A stretch of DNA of 64,000 bases from Anaerolineae bacterium (lineage in GTDB: Bacteria; Chloroflexota; Anaerolineae; Anaerolineales; UBA4823), in NCBI GenBank assembly GCA_003327455.1, contig QOQU01000001.1:62001-126000 (forward strand), in the 5' to 3' direction. Below are positions 49,872-58,099 of the stretch, one piece after another. Numbering within the stretch: the stretch's first letter is position 1; every line of letters starts with the position of its first letter. The notes under the pieces are model-generated. The model was not told the DNA's origin. It searched no databases and saw only the letters and a program-made list of their open reading frames with translations. Both the position numbers and the translations under genes were made by a program.

Positions 49872-50245
49872 ATGCCATGGACGTTTTGAAACTGACTGCG
49901 ATTGGCGGTCAATCGAACAGCGAAGGCTTTTCTGTGCCCCTCAGCGGCTTGATTTACAAGGTGCGTCTGGTCTTCAGCAACAACCCGGGCCCTCAAACCG
50001 ATGTCACCCTGAGCGCCGCCGATGACCCGCCGGGCGAGTACATTGTCGATCGGAAAGATATTGCTTCGAACCTCACCCTCTACCCGCGCCGGGCGGTGCA
50101 GGATGCTGCGGGCAATCCCTTAACCCTGGATGGGACGCGCCCGCTGTGTGAGCCCTACGCTGTGCATGGGCAATTGAAGCTTTCCCTGCAAAACGCCAGT
50201 CTGGGCGGGCAATGCACAGCCTGGGTCTGGCTGACCAGGCTGTGA
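49868..50245 (+). CDS. Decoration-like protein, paralogue 2
   Basis: 125 aa, tandem paralogue of the preceding gene: FSVPLSGLIYKVRLVFSNNP, ASNLTLYPRRAVQDAAGNPL, EPYAVHGQLKLSLQNASLGG. The start is ATG 49868 (overlap ATGA) or the in-frame ATG at 49877. Overall identity with paralogue 1 is moderate, so this is an old duplication kept for distinct roles, perhaps alternating subunits of one outer shell or cap. Confidence 0.62.
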   Translation: MNAMDVLKLTAIGGQSNSEGFSVPLSGLIYKVRLVFSNNPGPQTDVTLSAADDPPGEYIVDRKDIASNLTLYPRRAVQDAAGNPLTLDGTRPLCEPYAVHGQLKLSLQNASLGGQCTAWVWLTRL

Positions 50246-50252
50246 TGAAGTG

Positions 50253-50700
50253 GCATGGGATTGATCCCGTGCAGTCAAACCGTAGCATGGGATTCATCCC
50301 GTGAGATCGGGCACAGGATAAATCCTGTGGTACGACCTGTGCCGTGGCATGGGATTGATCCCGTGCAGTCAAACCCGTAGCATGGGATTCATCCCGTGAG
50401 ATCGGGCACAGGATAAATCCTGTGGCACGACCTGTGCCGTGGCATGGGATTCATCCCGTGCGATCAAGTCCGTAGCATGGGATTGATCCCGTGCAGTCAA
50501 ACCCGTAGCGTGGGATTGATCCCGTGCGATCAAACCCGTAGCATGGGATTCATCCCGTGCAATCGAACCCGTAGCATGGGATTCACCCCGTGCAGTCAGA
50601 CCCGTAGCATGGGATTCATCCCGTGCAATCGAGACAGGATAAATCCTGTGGTACGACGTATCCCGTGCGATCGGGCACAGGATGAAGCCTGTGTCACAGG
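50253..50700. repeat. Short tandem palindromic repeats (33-bp period) in the virus-like module
   Basis: Ten copies of GCATGGGATTSATCCCGTGC (each a hairpin) are spaced mostly by 33 bp. Interleaved at three places is a second palindrome CACAGGATAAATCCTGTG. A 93-bp composite unit is repeated at 50253-50345 and 50346-50440. Spacers of about 13 bp are similar to each other (CAGTCAAACCCGTA and variants), unlike CRISPR spacers. Open frames across it encode only repeat artefacts. No gene lies between 50246 and 50729. Confidence 0.85.
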
Positions 50701-50729
50701 TTTCTATCGGAAATGAGAAAGGAGAAACG

Positions 50730-51080
50730 ATGACCGCTGAAACCCTGACTGCCATCGCCGGAGCGATTCTATCGCTGGCATTTTCCTACCTGCCGGGCTT
50801 GAGCCGCTGGTATGAGGCGCTGGATGGCACCGCCAAACGCCTGCTTATGCTTACGCTCCTGACCCTCACTGCCGGCGGTATGTATGCGCTCGCCTGCACG
50901 CCCTATGCCGGGTTGTTGCAAATTCCCGTTGCCTGTGATGCCGGCGGGGCGCTGAGCCTGTTGCGCTTGCTCTTGGGCGCTTTGGTTGCCAACCAGGCTG
51001 TTTATAGTCTCACCCCCCGCTCCAGGGGCATCTCGGCGCAGGGGGATGAGTCCGTTGCAGTGCTACAGGGCAGGCGGTAA
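50730..51080 (+). CDS. Holin-like small membrane protein
   Basis: 116 aa from ATG 50730, with AAAGGAG 5 nt upstream. Three hydrophobic segments (TAIAGAILSLAFSYLPGL; LLMLTLLTLTAGGMYALAC; LLRLLLGALVANQAVYSL) and a short polar tail. Size, topology and location, two genes before an M23 endolysin, fit a class I holin, but holins cannot be identified from sequence alone. An alternative is a small packaging-module membrane protein. Confidence 0.55.
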   Translation: MTAETLTAIAGAILSLAFSYLPGLSRWYEALDGTAKRLLMLTLLTLTAGGMYALACTPYAGLLQIPVACDAGGALSLLRLLLGALVANQAVYSLTPRSRGISAQGDESVAVLQGRR

Positions 51081-51086
51081 GGCGCA

Positions 51087-51902
51087 ATGAGCCGGGTTAT
51101 CACCTCGAATAACGCCAGCCCTGAGCGCGTGATCCTTGTGGATCGCGGCGGCAATGGCGATTTCACCTCGATCCAGATGGCAATTGACGCCGCCTCAGCC
51201 CGCTCGCCCGCTGCCACGAACCCCTGGCTGGTGCTGGTGGCGCCGGGTGTCTATGCCGAAAACCTGACTTTAGCCGATCATGTCCATCTTGCCAGCCTGG
51301 GCTTGCAGGATACGGTCATCCTGCAAGCCAACAACCCGCCGTTGATCGAAGCTGCGCAGTGCAGCATGAGGGGCTTTCGCCTGGAAGGTGCTGCCAGCCC
51401 GCTGATCCGCGCTGCCTCGAACTTCAGCGGCAAACTCAGCCTGCAGGAAGTGTTGATTGAAGCAACGGTAGCCGAGCAGGATGCTTTGCGCCTGGACGGC
51501 GGTCAGGTGGAGATGCAGGAGTGTCGCTGGACGGTGGGCGGGCGGCTGGTCGTGAACGGAGGCACGTTGACCGTGCGGCGTTGCCATTTGATTCATCAAC
51601 ATGCTTCGCCGCTCGCGCCCACTCAGGCGACGATTGAGGTCAGCGGCGGCGCCCTCTGGCTGGAATACAGCCTGGTGGAAAACAAAGCTCACCCCGCCAG
51701 CGGTGGTAGCGCCCTGAAGTTCACCTTACAGGCTCCCAGTTCGGTCAGGCTCTGGCACTGCATCTTGCGCGCCGCCGGTGGTTACAGCGTAGATAGCACC
51801 CTCAACCTCAATGCCGTCATTGCCGCCTGCCGTATGAACGCCGAGGTAAATCTGAGCAAAATCGCCGGGGTGTTGGATTATGCTGTCTATCCTGCCTTAT
51901 GA
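51087..51902 (+). CDS. Right-handed beta-helix protein (tailspike- or pectin-lyase-like fold)
   Basis: 271 aa. The opening VILVDRGGNGDFTSIQMAID is the usual first turn of pectin-lyase-fold proteins (GGNGDFTSIQxAIDAA), and WLVLVAPGVYAENLTLADHV continues the solenoid; short repeated strands follow to the end. No signal peptide and no conserved lyase or esterase catalytic set is evident. In this module it may be a receptor-binding spike or glycan-recognition protein. Confidence 0.65.
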   Translation: MSRVITSNNASPERVILVDRGGNGDFTSIQMAIDAASARSPAATNPWLVLVAPGVYAENLTLADHVHLASLGLQDTVILQANNPPLIEAAQCSMRGFRLEGAASPLIRAASNFSGKLSLQEVLIEATVAEQDALRLDGGQVEMQECRWTVGGRLVVNGGTLTVRRCHLIHQHASPLAPTQATIEVSGGALWLEYSLVENKAHPASGGSALKFTLQAPSSVRLWHCILRAAGGYSVDSTLNLNAVIAACRMNAEVNLSKIAGVLDYAVYPAL

Positions 51903-52023
51903 GCCACAGCATTTGAAGTGGTCTGGTAAAGCTGACTCTTGATTGCGTTTGGCAGAGAAGGTTGTCGGTCAAGCGCACGAAGACTTCAGCCAACCTGAAG
52001 AATCGAGTTTGCAAGGAGGAAGA

Positions 52024-52653
52024 ATGGACTTACGCTATCCCCTCGAGCGAGTTTATCCGTTGACGCAGGGTTTCAGCCAGCAGCATCGCGGTCTGGACTG
52101 GGGAGCGCCGTTGAATAGCCGGGTGCTGGCGGCAGCCGCTGGGCGGGTGCGCTGGATTGCCATTCAGCCGCAGGGTTACGGCTTGTATCTGACCCTGGAA
52201 CATGAGGGTGGAGCGGTGACGTTGTATGCTCATCTGGAACGGGTGCTGGTCGAGCTGGCTCAAACCGTCTCGGCAGGGCAACCGCTTGCCCTGAGCGGCA
52301 GTAGCGGTAATTCCAGCGGACCTCATCTGCACTTTGAATACCGACCGGATGGCAAGCGCGGGGTAGATCCCACACCTTACTTTCTGCCGCTGCCTGAATC
52401 GCCTTCCCAGGAAACAGGCTTGTTTCAGCACCCTGCGCCGATTCGGGTGCGGATGGGGGATCGGGTGATTTTGCGGCGGGGCTTCGATTACGTCAATCTG
52501 CGCCCTGAACCCGCTTATGGAGCCGCGATCCCCGACATCGGCGATTTCTGTGGCGGCGCAGCGGTTGAGGTGCTGGAACAACGCGGCGAGATGGTCGCCA
52601 TCAAGGTGTGGGTGCACGGCGGCTATCTGGAGCACTTCAAAGAAAAGCCATAG
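52024..52653 (+). CDS. M23 peptidase endolysin with SH3-like domain
   Basis: 209 aa from ATG 52024, with AAGGAGG 4 nt upstream. LytM/M23 domain (about 10-130): first zinc ligands in SQQHRGLDWG (HxxxD), catalytic His region ending in GPHLHFEYRPDG (HxH). About 140-209 is an SH3b-like cell-wall binding domain (YVNLRPEPAYGAAIPDIGDF). No signal peptide, so export would need the holin. It cleaves peptidoglycan cross-links; all metal ligands are present. Confidence 0.82.
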   Translation: MDLRYPLERVYPLTQGFSQQHRGLDWGAPLNSRVLAAAAGRVRWIAIQPQGYGLYLTLEHEGGAVTLYAHLERVLVELAQTVSAGQPLALSGSSGNSSGPHLHFEYRPDGKRGVDPTPYFLPLPESPSQETGLFQHPAPIRVRMGDRVILRRGFDYVNLRPEPAYGAAIPDIGDFCGGAAVEVLEQRGEMVAIKVWVHGGYLEHFKEKP

Positions 52654-52761
52654 CAAGAGGAGAAAACCCCGGGCTCCAGTTCCGAAGATGACCAAAACCC
52701 GGACGGGCGCCTCGGGGTCTCCGTGTTTCGAACCCTGACCTCGAAATCTGCGGGTTTGACG

Positions 52762-53073
52762 ATGAATGAGAAGTTGCTGGAAGAAATCAATGCCTTATTA
52801 AGCGAAAATGGGCGCATTCGCCAGACGGTGCGTGACCGTTTGATCCTGGCTTGCATTGCTGAGATCTATCGCGCCACCCAGTCCCTGCCCGACATCCAAC
52901 GGCGCATCGAGCAGTTGGAGCGGCGCTCGATCTTGCTCTGGGCGGAACGTCATCCCAAAGCCGCCCTGACTTTGCTGGCAGCCTTGCTGTTCCTGATCAA
53001 CCTGAGCACCTTCAATGAGTTGCGTCGTTTCTTCTTTGGACTGTTGGGCTTGCCTCTCGATCTGATCCCCTAA
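52762..53073 (+). CDS. Single-helix membrane protein with coiled coil
   Basis: 103 aa from ATG 52762. Residues 1-65 are helical and charged (LLEEINALLSENGRIRQTVR; LPDIQRRIEQLERRSILLWA), 70-88 hydrophobic (ALTLLAALLFLINLSTFNEL). It lacks a strong ribosome site. The layout resembles phage spanin or i-spanin-like proteins next to an endolysin, but there is no lipoprotein partner. The role is uncertain. Confidence 0.5.
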   Translation: MNEKLLEEINALLSENGRIRQTVRDRLILACIAEIYRATQSLPDIQRRIEQLERRSILLWAERHPKAALTLLAALLFLINLSTFNELRRFFFGLLGLPLDLIP

Positions 53074-53087
53074 AGAGGAGAGACCCC

Positions 53088-53741
53088 ATGACCACCCGTC
53101 AGGAAGTCAACCAGCTCTGCCGTCGCCGCCTGGGAGATCAACAGGCTCCCTTTGCCTTTAGCGATCTGCAGATCAATCAATGGATTCACGATGCCATTGC
53201 CGAGATTTCGCAACTCTTTCCGCGCACGCTCTATGCAGAGTTCACCCTGCAGGCGGCTCAAAACGTTGTGGATTTGAGCGCTTTGAGCGGCTTTCAATCC
53301 ATCCTTCAGGTGGAATATCCGTTGGGACTGCAACCGCCGCGCTATCTGGTGCGCGTTGCGCACACCAAAACGGGACGCTTTTACGGTCACCCGACCTACG
53401 ATCTAGATTGGGGCTGGTCAGGTGGTCGGCGCCTGATTCTGGGACTCTCCCCGCAGGCAGGGGAGCGCCTGGGGCTGACCTACGAAGCGGATCACCTCTA
53501 TCCGGACGACGATCAAACCCCGTTGACCGTTCCCGATCGTCACCTCGAACTGATCGTGTTGTTTGTGCGCATGGCTGCCTTGCAAGAACAGCTTGCCGAG
53601 TTGGGCGCCCAGAGTTTGCCGGCTCCGTCGTTGTTGGGAGTCCGGGCATCGAATGCAGCCCGTGCTCGTCAGGAGTATCTCGAGGCGCTGGACAAAGCGC
53701 GCAGGCGAGAAGGCATGAGCGCCATTGTGGTTGGATGGTGA
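53088..53741 (+). CDS. Head completion/connector-like protein
   Basis: 217 aa. ATG 53088 with AGAGGAG 8 nt upstream. N-terminal helical segment TRQEVNQLCRRRLGDQQAPFAFSD then LQINQWIHDAIAEISQLFPR resembles the gp6/HK97-type adaptor family that binds below the portal; the centre is beta-rich (LQVEYPLGLQPPRYLVRVAH), the end helical and basic (ARQEYLEALDKARRREGM). Last gene of the virus-like module. Its distance from the portal gene is unusual. Confidence 0.55.
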   Translation: MTTRQEVNQLCRRRLGDQQAPFAFSDLQINQWIHDAIAEISQLFPRTLYAEFTLQAAQNVVDLSALSGFQSILQVEYPLGLQPPRYLVRVAHTKTGRFYGHPTYDLDWGWSGGRRLILGLSPQAGERLGLTYEADHLYPDDDQTPLTVPDRHLELIVLFVRMAALQEQLAELGAQSLPAPSLLGVRASNAARARQEYLEALDKARRREGMSAIVVGW

Positions 53742-53744
53742 TTC

Positions 53745-53830
53745 CCTGTCTCTCTCCTCGCCCTGTGGGAGATGGGCCGGGGGTGAATCCATCTCCCCTC
53801 GCCCTGTGGGAGAGGGGCCGGGGGTGAGGG
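53745..53830. repeat. Palindromic intergenic repeat, two units
   Basis: Two plus-oriented copies of the CTCCTCGCCCTGTGGGAGA-type unit with GGCCGGGGGTGA tails, the second followed by GAGGGC. Same family as 46455-46650 and 61700-62035. It marks the end of the virus-like module and lies between its last gene and the PHP gene. Confidence 0.8.
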
Positions 53831-53837
53831 CAAATGA

Positions 53838-53843
53838 TATAAT
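53838..53843 (+). promoter_or_regulatory. -10 box of the PHP gene
   Basis: TATAAT lies 33 bp before the ATG at 53877. The expected -35 region is inside the GC-rich repeat and not recognisable, so this is a partial promoter call. Confidence 0.4.
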
Positions 53844-53876
53844 TCTCTGCGCACAGGCTCAGTTCAAGGACGATAA

Positions 53877-54938
53877 ATGCACGAAGCGGTTATCAACCTG
53901 CACATGCACACCCCCTACTCCGATGGCTTATACAGCCATACCCAAATCGCCCAGGCAGCCTTGAAGAGCAATCTGGATGCGGTGATCGTCACCGATCACA
54001 ATGTGTTGGTTAGGGGCATGGAACGCCTTGTGCAGGCAGGCGAACGGCGCACCCTGCTGCTGGTGGGGGAAGAGATTCACGATCAAGCCCGACAGCCGCA
54101 AAAGAACCACCTGTTGGTGTTTGGAGCAGATCGAGAGCTTGCCCATTATGCTCCTGAACCGCAACGCCTGATCGATGCGGCCCGTCAGGCCGGCGGGTTA
54201 ACCTTTCTGGCACATCCGGTTGACCCGGCTGCGCCGGCTGTACGCCAGGACGATATCTCGTGGGTGGATTGGGAGGTGCGCGATTTTACCGGAATAGAAC
54301 TCTGGAATGGCTTTTCCGAGTTCAAAGGTCACCTGAAAAGTTTGCTCCATGCGTTGTACTATGTGACGTTCCCTTCTTTGATTGCCGAGGGTCCTTTTGC
54401 GGCTACCCTGAGACTGTGGGATAACCTGCTGGCGCAGGGCAAAGCAGTAGTGGCAATCGGCGGATCGGACGCCCATGCCCTGCCGATTCGAGTGGGTCCG
54501 CTGCGCAAAATTATCTTCCCCTTCGAGTTTCACTTCCGTGGTATCAACACGCATGTTTTGCTGGCGCAGCCTCTCTCGGGTGAATTCAGCGTGGACCGAC
54601 AGATGATCTACGCGGCGCTGGCTGCTGGACGGGCGTTCATCGGTTACGATTTGCCGGCGGCAACCCACGGTTTTCGCTTCTCTGCGGTTGGCAAAGACCG
54701 TGAAGCTGTGATGGGCGAGACAATCTCGGTGCAGAAGGGAGTGACCTTGAAAATTCGCCTGCCCTTTGCCACCGAGTGCATTTTGATCAAAGATGGTCAG
54801 CCGATTAAGAAGTGGTACAGGCGCGATCGGTGCACGTTCCTGGTGGCTGAGCGGGGCATCTATCGGGTGGAGGTGTATATCCGCTTTCTCGGCAGGCGGC
54901 GGGGCTGGATCTTCTCCAACCCGATTTATGTGGTCTGA
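53877..54938 (+). CDS. PHP-domain phosphoesterase
   Basis: 353 aa. Metal motifs of the PHP fold: NLHMHTPYSDG (HxH), AVIVTDHNVLV, later LLVGEEIHDQ and HLLVFG, with the third-site Asp/His in GGSDAHALPI. The remaining C-terminal 100 residues (VMGETISVQKGVTLKIRLPF) look like a beta domain. Similar to TrpH/YciV-type 3'-5' nucleotide phosphatases or histidinol-phosphatase relatives. Substrate unknown, zinc or manganese dependence expected. Single gene on plus. Confidence 0.8.
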   Translation: MHEAVINLHMHTPYSDGLYSHTQIAQAALKSNLDAVIVTDHNVLVRGMERLVQAGERRTLLLVGEEIHDQARQPQKNHLLVFGADRELAHYAPEPQRLIDAARQAGGLTFLAHPVDPAAPAVRQDDISWVDWEVRDFTGIELWNGFSEFKGHLKSLLHALYYVTFPSLIAEGPFAATLRLWDNLLAQGKAVVAIGGSDAHALPIRVGPLRKIIFPFEFHFRGINTHVLLAQPLSGEFSVDRQMIYAALAAGRAFIGYDLPAATHGFRFSAVGKDREAVMGETISVQKGVTLKIRLPFATECILIKDGQPIKKWYRRDRCTFLVAERGIYRVEVYIRFLGRRRGWIFSNPIYVV

Positions 54939-55010
54939 AGAGACAGTTGAGCGGAGCGTGGTGGACATACCCCTGGAATGATGAGAAGTAAGGCATTCTC
55001 CCCCACCATC

Positions 55011-56006
55011 TCATCCATACGGCACGAATTGCGAGTGCACTGAGCCATCGCTATACAGGTCTATCAGCACATAGGCAGGAGGAAAGTTCATATAGCTGCC
55101 CATCCACCAGTTGCCTGAGACAGCGCCGTCGGTCAGATAGGTCACGCCTAAATACTCGATGCGCTCATGTTGGTGACTATGACCGCTCAAACAGAGCCGA
55201 ATGTTGGGGTGCGCCAGGAAAAGTTGCCGAAAACGACGTGCGTCGATGTGCACCCACGCCGCCGGAACAACCCAGTTGCCGCTTTCTTCGTTTGGTCCGT
55301 CAAATAGCTCGCAGGCGCTCAAGATGGGAATATGTGAGGCAATTGCGATGGGTGTTTCTGCCGCAACCCCGGCCACTTCTTCTTCCAGCCAGCGGAACTG
55401 CTCCTCGTCTAACTTGCCAATGTAAGGTTCTTTTGAAACTGAATTGGCAGGATGAACGCTGTCGAGCACGATAAAATGCCAGCCACCAAAGTCAAACGCA
55501 TAGTAGGAGGAAGATAACCCTAATTTTTGCAGCGCCAAACCTTTGCCATAAAGCGGGTCTTTTTTCAAATTCCCGTCCTTCATCCCCCATCCCCAGACAT
55601 CATGGTTGCCAATGGCGTGATAAATGGGTAGTTTACATTCGTTTTGGACAATCTCCAGAAACGCCTGCCATTGACGCTCGGCATCCTCTCTGGAAGTCTT
55701 GAGCGAATCCATGATGGAATCGCCTGTGTTGAGGATGAAGTCGGGTTGATCTTCCAGAGCCTGGACATGGCGAAAAGCTTTGGCAACCTGTTCTTCAATG
55801 CCCGGTTGAGGCAAAACGTGAAAATCGGTCAGGTGGGCGATACGGCAGGTGCGCCGCCCGGGTGGTTTCTCTGTGGCAGAGCTCAATCGAGCCGGATGGA
55901 TTGGCTGCGAACAGGCGGCGCTCAAGGCGACTGCGCCTAACCCCGCCAGACGCAGAAATTCGTTCCGGGTGAAGGTGGGGGGATTTTGGGCTAAATGTTT
56001 TTTCAT
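55011..56006 (-). CDS. Secreted calcineurin-like metallophosphoesterase
   Basis: 331 aa. The leader has TRNEFLRLAGLGAVALSAAC, with a lipobox ending at Cys32. Metal sites: DFH (LTDFHVLP), GD (NTGDSIMD), GNHD (AIGNHDVWGW), a His in IASHIPILSA and GHSHQHE. All are intact, so a two-metal phosphoesterase acting outside the membrane is likely. The ATG overlaps the ComM stop by 4 bp, which is odd for a cell-surface enzyme and a cytoplasmic DNA-uptake helicase. Confidence 0.83.
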   Translation of the reverse strand: MKKHLAQNPPTFTRNEFLRLAGLGAVALSAACSQPIHPARLSSATEKPPGRRTCRIAHLTDFHVLPQPGIEEQVAKAFRHVQALEDQPDFILNTGDSIMDSLKTSREDAERQWQAFLEIVQNECKLPIYHAIGNHDVWGWGMKDGNLKKDPLYGKGLALQKLGLSSSYYAFDFGGWHFIVLDSVHPANSVSKEPYIGKLDEEQFRWLEEEVAGVAAETPIAIASHIPILSACELFDGPNEESGNWVVPAAWVHIDARRFRQLFLAHPNIRLCLSGHSHQHERIEYLGVTYLTDGAVSGNWWMGSYMNFPPAYVLIDLYSDGSVHSQFVPYG

Positions 56007-57556
56007 CCTACATCCATTTTCGGTCGGTATTGTAAGGCTTCGGCAAGATGATGAACCTGAATCGAATCACTTGCTTCCAGATCGGCGATGGTGCGGGCGA
56101 CTTTCAGGACGCGATGGTAAGCCCGCGCCGAAAGCTGCAGGCGGGTCGTGGCGGTGCGCATCAAATTCTTGCCTGCTTCATCGAGCACACAGGTCTGGCG
56201 CATCTGCGCTGCGCTCATCTCGGCGTTGCAGGTGATGCGAGGAGAGGCTTCTTGTTCTTCATCGGAATGCCTGAGGCGCTCGAACCGCTGGCGCTGGCGT
56301 TGTCTGGCAGCCTCGACCCGTTGTTGGATCACCGCCGAAGGTTCGCCCAGCCGATCGTCGCTCAGCTTATCCACCTCCACGCGAGGCACTTCAACGTGAA
56401 TGTCAATGCGGTCGAGCAGAGGCCCGGAGATGCGTTTTTGGTAGCGGGTGACCATTTGTGCCGAACAGGTGCAGACTTTTTGATGATCGCCATAATAACC
56501 GCACGGGCAGGGATTCATGGCTGCCACCAGTTGAAAGTTCGCCGGAAAGGTGAGCGACCCCTGGGCGCGGCTGATGGTTACTACTTTATCTTCCAGAGGT
56601 TGGCGTAAGACTTCCAGCGTGCGAGGACTGAATTCGGGCAATTCGTCCAGGAATAAGACGCCGCGGTGGGCAAGGGAGATCTCGCCGGGGTGCGGCCAGT
56701 TGCCGCCGCCGACCAGTCCGGCGTGGCTGATGGTGTGGTGAGGGGCGCGAAAGGGGCGCACGCGCACCAGAGGTGCATCCGGCGGCAGTTGATCGGCGAC
56801 CGAATAGATGCGCGTTACATCCAGCGCTTCCTCGATCGTCAGGCGTGGCAGAATGCCCGGCATTGCCCGTGCCAGCAAGGTCTTACCGGCGCCCGGCGGA
56901 CCGATCATCAGCACATTGTGTCCACCGGCGGCGGCAACCTCTAAGGCACGCTTGACGTGCTCCTGTCCCTTGATCTCCTGGAAGTCGCTCTGCCCGACAG
57001 CCGGCAGGGATTGCAGGTCGATGGAAGGATGGGGTTTCAAGTCCTGTTGCCCGCGCAGGTGAGCAACCAGTTCGCCAAGGCTCTCAACAGCCAACACCTC
57101 CAGCTCTGGCACTAAGGCGGCTTCATCTGCATCGGCAAGGGGGACATAAATGCGTCGAAAGCCTTGTTGCCGGGCAAGGGCCGCCATGGGGAGCACGCCG
57201 CGCGTATGGCGCACTTTGCCATCCAGCGACAATTCACCCACCACGATGGCGTCCTGAACGCTCTCCAGGGGGATTTGGCCCGTACAGGCTAACACACCGA
57301 GGGCAATCGGCAGGTCATAAGCCGGACCTTCTTTGCGCACGGTTGCCGGGGCAAGGTTGACCACCAGACGGCCGCGCGGATAACGTAAGCCAGCGTTTTT
57401 GATCGCCGCCTGCACCCGCTCGCGGCTTTCCTGCACGGCTGCATCGGGCAAGCCAACGATTACCATTGCCGGCAGTCCCTGGGCGGTATCCACTTCGACC
57501 TCAACCACCACCCCATCCAGGCCAATCATTGCGCAGGAATAAACGCGAGCCAGCAT
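56003..57556 (-). CDS. comM: ComM/YifB-family AAA+ ATPase (Mg-chelatase related)
   Basis: 517 aa, normal length. N-terminal Lon-like fold (MLARVYSCAMIGLDGVVVEV; VNLAPATVRKEGPAYDLPIA), AAA+ core with Walker A GPPGAGKTLLARAMPGILP and Walker B GVLFLDELPEFSP, zinc-like cysteines in NPCPCGYYGDHQKVCTC, and sensor-2 type helical end. ComM helps branch migration during natural transformation in other bacteria. The start has GGAGGGGTG upstream. Overlaps the following phosphoesterase start. Confidence 0.92.
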   Translation of the reverse strand: MLARVYSCAMIGLDGVVVEVEVDTAQGLPAMVIVGLPDAAVQESRERVQAAIKNAGLRYPRGRLVVNLAPATVRKEGPAYDLPIALGVLACTGQIPLESVQDAIVVGELSLDGKVRHTRGVLPMAALARQQGFRRIYVPLADADEAALVPELEVLAVESLGELVAHLRGQQDLKPHPSIDLQSLPAVGQSDFQEIKGQEHVKRALEVAAAGGHNVLMIGPPGAGKTLLARAMPGILPRLTIEEALDVTRIYSVADQLPPDAPLVRVRPFRAPHHTISHAGLVGGGNWPHPGEISLAHRGVLFLDELPEFSPRTLEVLRQPLEDKVVTISRAQGSLTFPANFQLVAAMNPCPCGYYGDHQKVCTCSAQMVTRYQKRISGPLLDRIDIHVEVPRVEVDKLSDDRLGEPSAVIQQRVEAARQRQRQRFERLRHSDEEQEASPRITCNAEMSAAQMRQTCVLDEAGKNLMRTATTRLQLSARAYHRVLKVARTIADLEASDSIQVHHLAEALQYRPKMDVG

Positions 57557-57700
57557 GTGTCACCCCTCCGTTGGTCAATTGAATCTGAAAAAAGGTTTGG
57601 ACATTTCATCACCCCCGCGGGGCAGAGTTTGATTTTAAATGATTATAATCGCAAATGCCCTGACAACCCTTCATGGAGACAGTAGATATGGAGGAACCCC

Positions 57701-58099
57701 ATGACTCGCCTGCACACCTTTCGCCTGCTGCCTGCCCAAGACCTCTATGATGAAATCGCCCGGTTTGTCCATGCCCAAAACATCCAGGCCGGCGTGATTC
57801 TCAGCGCCGTCGGCAGTCTGACCCATGCTACACTGCGTCTGGCAAATTGCTCAACCTACACCGAGTATCAGGGTCCGTTCGAAATTGTCTCGATGACCGG
57901 GACGGTTTCGGTGCGGGGTTCGCACCTGCATATCGCCTTATCGGATGGAGAGGGGAAGACCCTCGGCGGGCATCTGGTCAGCGGCTGTAAGATTTACACC
58001 ACCGCTGAGATCGTCATCGCCGAATTGGAAGACGTTGTCTATGACCGCGAGCCGTGCGCTCTTTCTGGTTATGACGAACTGGTGGTTAAACCACGCTGA
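57701..58099 (+). CDS. PPC/DUF296-domain protein
   Basis: 132 aa. HTFRLLPAQDLYDEIARFVH, ILSAVGSLTHATLRLAN, GSHLHIALSDGEGKTLGGHL and IAELEDVVYDREPC are the conserved blocks of the PPC (PD1-like) domain, which in bacteria forms a small trimer with a putative metal or ligand site (GSHLH, GGHL). Role unknown. TATAAT at 57644-57649 and GGAGG before the ATG support expression. Its 3' end overlaps the convergent MFS gene by 31 bp. Confidence 0.82.
   Translation: MTRLHTFRLLPAQDLYDEIARFVHAQNIQAGVILSAVGSLTHATLRLANCSTYTEYQGPFEIVSMTGTVSVRGSHLHIALSDGEGKTLGGHLVSGCKIYTTAEIVIAELEDVVYDREPCALSGYDELVVKPR

Noticed and set aside
50253-50700. Possible CRISPR array
   Set aside because: Repeats are palindromic, only about 20 bp, and the 13-bp spacers are near-identical to each other; no cas genes are nearby.
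50369-50755. 128-codon minus-strand ORF with ARDESHATGL-type protein repeats
   Set aside because: It is the translation of the palindromic DNA repeat array; no ribosome site and no natural protein composition.
52720-52762. tRNA-like GTTTCGAACCC sequence
   Set aside because: The T-loop-like piece is not accompanied by acceptor, D or anticodon stems in either direction.
43276-53741. Integrative prophage with attachment sites
   Set aside because: No integrase, no tRNA and no flanking direct repeats could be seen at the edges; only the structural module is supported.
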